Assembly (NCBI GenBank): GCA_039545275.1
Contig: BCHS01000001.1
Span: 193,579-257,578, forward strand
DNA: 64,000 bases
DNA from: Pseudomicrostroma phylloplanum
Lineage: Eukaryota > Basidiomycota > Exobasidiomycetes > Microstromatales
Direction: 5' to 3'
Position numbers and translations under genes: made by a program. Numbering within the stretch: position 1 is the first letter of the stretch; every line of letters begins with the position of its first letter. The notes beneath the pieces are model-generated. The model had not been told where the DNA came from and made no database searches. It worked only from the letters and a program-made list of their open reading frames with translations. Below, piece after piece: positions 61,870 through 64,000 of the stretch.

Positions 61870-63449
61870 ATGGCATCGTCGACCATCTACGAGGCCACTT
61901 GCTCGGCTCCCGTCAACATCGCAGTCATCAAGGTCAGTATAGATTGACGCACTCGGAAACTCAAAGGGCTCCCTCGCTCACAGCTGCTGCGACTACCCCT
62001 GACTCCCTCTCTTTCCTACCACAGTACTGGGGTAAACGCGACACATCCCTCATCCTCCCCACCAACGACTCCCTCTCCGTCACTCTCGACCAAGATCACC
62101 TCCGCTCAGTGACAACCGCCCGCGCTGATCCTTCCTTCAGCTCACCACCCGAGCGGTTATGGCTGAATGGCGTGGAAGAGGAGATCAAGTCGCAGGGGAG
62201 GATGAGGACTTGTATCGATGAGATGAGGAAGTTGAGGAAGGGATTGGAGGACAAGGATGATAAGCTGCCAAAGGTGAGTAGGCGAGATGAGTTGTGCAAG
62301 AAAGCCCTTGAGATCGTGTAGTATGCTCACACATCTCGCCGCTCCCCTGCTGCTGTAGCTGTCGACGTATGGACTCCGCATCTGCTCGGAAAACAATTTC
62401 CCCACCGCCGCTGGTCTCGCTTCGTCTGCTTCTGGATTTGCTGCCCTCATCTACACCCTCGCATCCCTCTACGAGCTGCAGCCCGCCGTCTCCACCTCTC
62501 ACCTGTCGAGGATAGCCCGCCAAGGCTCGGGATCCGCCTGCCGCTCCCTCTTCGGCGGCTTCGTCGCCTGGCAAGGCGGTGAGACGACAGATGGTTCAGA
62601 CTCGTTGGCCGTAGAGGTAGCGCCCAAGGAGCACTGGAGCGAACTGCAGGCCCTCATCTGCGTCGTCTCCGATGCCAAGAAGGGCACTCCCTCCACTGCC
62701 GGAATGCAGAGGACCGTAGCCACCTCGCCCCTCTTGCAGCACCGCATCCGCGAAGTCGTCCCTGCGAGGATGAAGGACATCTCCCAGGCCATCCAATCGC
62801 GAGACTTTAACCGCTTCGCAGAAATCACCATGGCCGACTCGAACAACTTCCATGCCACGTGCCTCGATACCTCTCCACCCATCTTCTACATGAACGACGT
62901 ATCGCGCGCCATTGTCCAGCTCGTGGAAGAGGTGAACCGAGCTAGTGAGGAGGCGGGCAAGGGAAAGATTGTCGCGTACACATACGACGCGGGACCGAAT
63001 GCAGTACTGTATGCGCCAAAGGAGAATGTTGCCCTGGTGTTGGGACTGATCAGGCACTACTTCCCCAATGCCGACTTTGACGACACCGTAAGTACTACAG
63101 CGCATCGAGGAGAAAGACAAGAGTGCAGAAAGTCTCAGATCCTGACACCTTGCCATCTTCGCACACGCGCCAGTTCAACCTCCTCTCCGCAGGCGCAAAC
63201 GCCTCACACCGCGGCAGCGCCCAAGCCCCCGCCCCTTTGCCCACGCAGGAGCAAGGTCTCCCCGCCGGGTTCAACAGCGCCGTCATCCCCGTGCACGAGG
63301 CGGGCGCGGTGCGTCGTCTTATCCACACGCAGGTAGGGGATGGACCTAGGTTGCTTGCTCGTGGCGGAGCGGGAGGGGATGCGGAGGAGGTAGGACTGCT
63401 GAATGCGCAGGGAGAGCCAAAGAGGTTGCAGAGGAGCAAGAGGGCATGA
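61870..63449 (+). CDS. MVD1: Mevalonate diphosphate decarboxylase
   Basis: Converts mevalonate-5-diphosphate to isopentenyl diphosphate, CO2 and ADP; the step after ERG8. Exons 61870-61932, 62025-62273, 62359-63087 and 63174-63449 give 438 aa. Exon 1 encodes the N-terminal ATCSAPVNIAVIK and exon 2 opens with YWGKRD; together they form the PVNIAVIKYWGKRD signature. The GHMP loop NNFPTAAGLASSASGFAAL and the GSGSACRSLFGGFVAW block with the catalytic region follow, then YTYDAGPNAVLYAP. The C-terminal extension (ANASHRGSAQAPAPLP, GGDAEEVGLLNAQGEPK) is as in fungal enzymes. Intron 1 has the donor GTCAGT. Cytosolic, homodimeric by family. Confidence 0.95.
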
Positions 63450-63698
63450 GTGAGGGAAAGAGGGAGTGGGGCACAAGGTGAGCAAACCCTCGTTAGGTCA
63501 CTTCAGTCAGAAGCCCTACGTGGCCCTGCTTCAGCACAGTCATTATAGTCATGAAGCCAAGAATGGTATTCCAATTGATTGTCCAAAGGAGTGCACAGAA
63601 TGCTCAAACGTTAGAACATGCGGGGGTTGGGGGTTGGTATCACACGACGGGACGGACGACAATGCTACATGACTGTGTTACTCTTGAATGCTCGAATC

Positions 63699-64000
63699 TC
63701 ATTCGCCTCCTGCATGCGTAGGAGCCGGACCGGGTGCAAGTGGGGGCATTCTCCTCCTCCCTCCTACTGCCCCTCCTGTTGGACCAACATCACCTCCATG
63801 TCCAGATCCAGATCCATACCCGTGCCCGTGCCCAGCGGAATACGAGTGAGGCGGAGCGTACGCCCTTGATCCTCCTCCTGTGCCCAAACCCGCACCCGTA
63901 GCCGCAGGCGAAACACCGCCAGCACCACCGCCAGCAGCGCCCGTACCAGCGTTTGTGCTTGCGCCCGCACTCATACTCGCCCGCACCAGCTTCCTCTGCG
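63699..64000 (-). CDS. C-terminal end of a Gly-rich protein (5' part beyond window)
   Basis: The minus-strand frame is open from the window edge to TGA at 63701-63699, about 100 codons. The sequence is dominated by Gly, Ala, Ser and Pro with YSAGHGHGYGSGSGHGG, and ends in a GGRRRMPPLAP segment. This is a disordered tail, so no function can be assigned. It could start at the ATG at 63974, but the open frame beyond suggests it continues upstream. Confidence 0.5.
   Translation of the reverse strand, partial: QRKLVRASMSAGASTNAGTGAAGGGAGGVSPAATGAGLGTGGGSRAYAPPHSYSAGHGHGYGSGSGHGGDVGPTGGAVGGRRRMPPLAPGPAPTHAGGE

Noticed and set aside
1..64000. tRNA, rRNA, transposon or CRISPR features
   Set aside because: I looked for box B-like GTTCGANNC with a fitting cloverleaf, terminal repeats, transposase or reverse transcriptase motifs and spaced repeats, and found none that could be supported by eye.

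Overview
This window is a gene-dense stretch of a fungal nuclear genome. Most genes carry short introns (about 70-125 nt, mainly GTGAGT...CAG/TAG), the DNA is GC-rich, and the gene set is that of a basidiomycete. The compact yeast-like architecture suggests Ustilaginomycotina or a nearby group, but that placement is inference. All spliced models below were assembled by eye; each keeps one open frame across its junctions with total length divisible by three, except the 3' end of the gene at 50.2-51.2 kb.

Layout. 0-10 kb: end of an unknown gene, an aquaglyceroporin (-), histone acetyltransferase HAT1 (+), a secreted Cys-repeat protein with regularly spaced dibasic sites (-), and an orphan gene with a coding minisatellite (-). 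11-18 kb: a nuclear protein, possibly an INO80 Ies4-like subunit (-), phosphomevalonate kinase ERG8 (+) and a LIM-like zinc protein (+). 18-22.35 kb: a 4.4-kb gene-free stretch leading to a GATA factor (+). 25.7-35.9 kb: DCR2-like phosphoesterase (+), SDR oxidoreductase (-), NEDD8/RUB1 (+), a 1089-aa coiled-coil protein (-) and a GPI-type surface protein (-). 36-49 kb: CLPTM1 family (+), EI24 family (+), PTR2 peptide transporter (+), MIC10 (-) and ADGF-type adenosine deaminase (+). 49-64 kb: free methionine-R-sulfoxide reductase (+), a small protein resembling ribonucleotide reductase inhibitors (-), ORC1 (+), ALG9 (-), SAC-domain phosphatase (+), PIG-X/PBN1 (-), mevalonate diphosphate decarboxylase MVD1 (+), and the end of a Gly-rich gene (-).

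How genes relate. There is no obvious biosynthetic cluster, but some functions recur: two mevalonate-pathway enzymes (ERG8, MVD1), ER glycosylation or GPI assembly (ALG9, PIG-X, CLPTM1), and S-phase or chromatin genes (HAT1, ORC1, the RNR-inhibitor-like protein). MluI-type ACGCGT boxes lie upstream of HAT1 and in the ORC1 divergent promoter. Many genes are paired head to head over 250-400 bp.

The most novel element is the 686-aa secreted protein at 5985-8136. It has a signal peptide and 13 copies of a C-x-H-S-P-T-G-C-like motif, spaced about 56 residues apart in the core, alternating with KR/RR/KKR sites. This is the layout of a kexin-processed repeat precursor.
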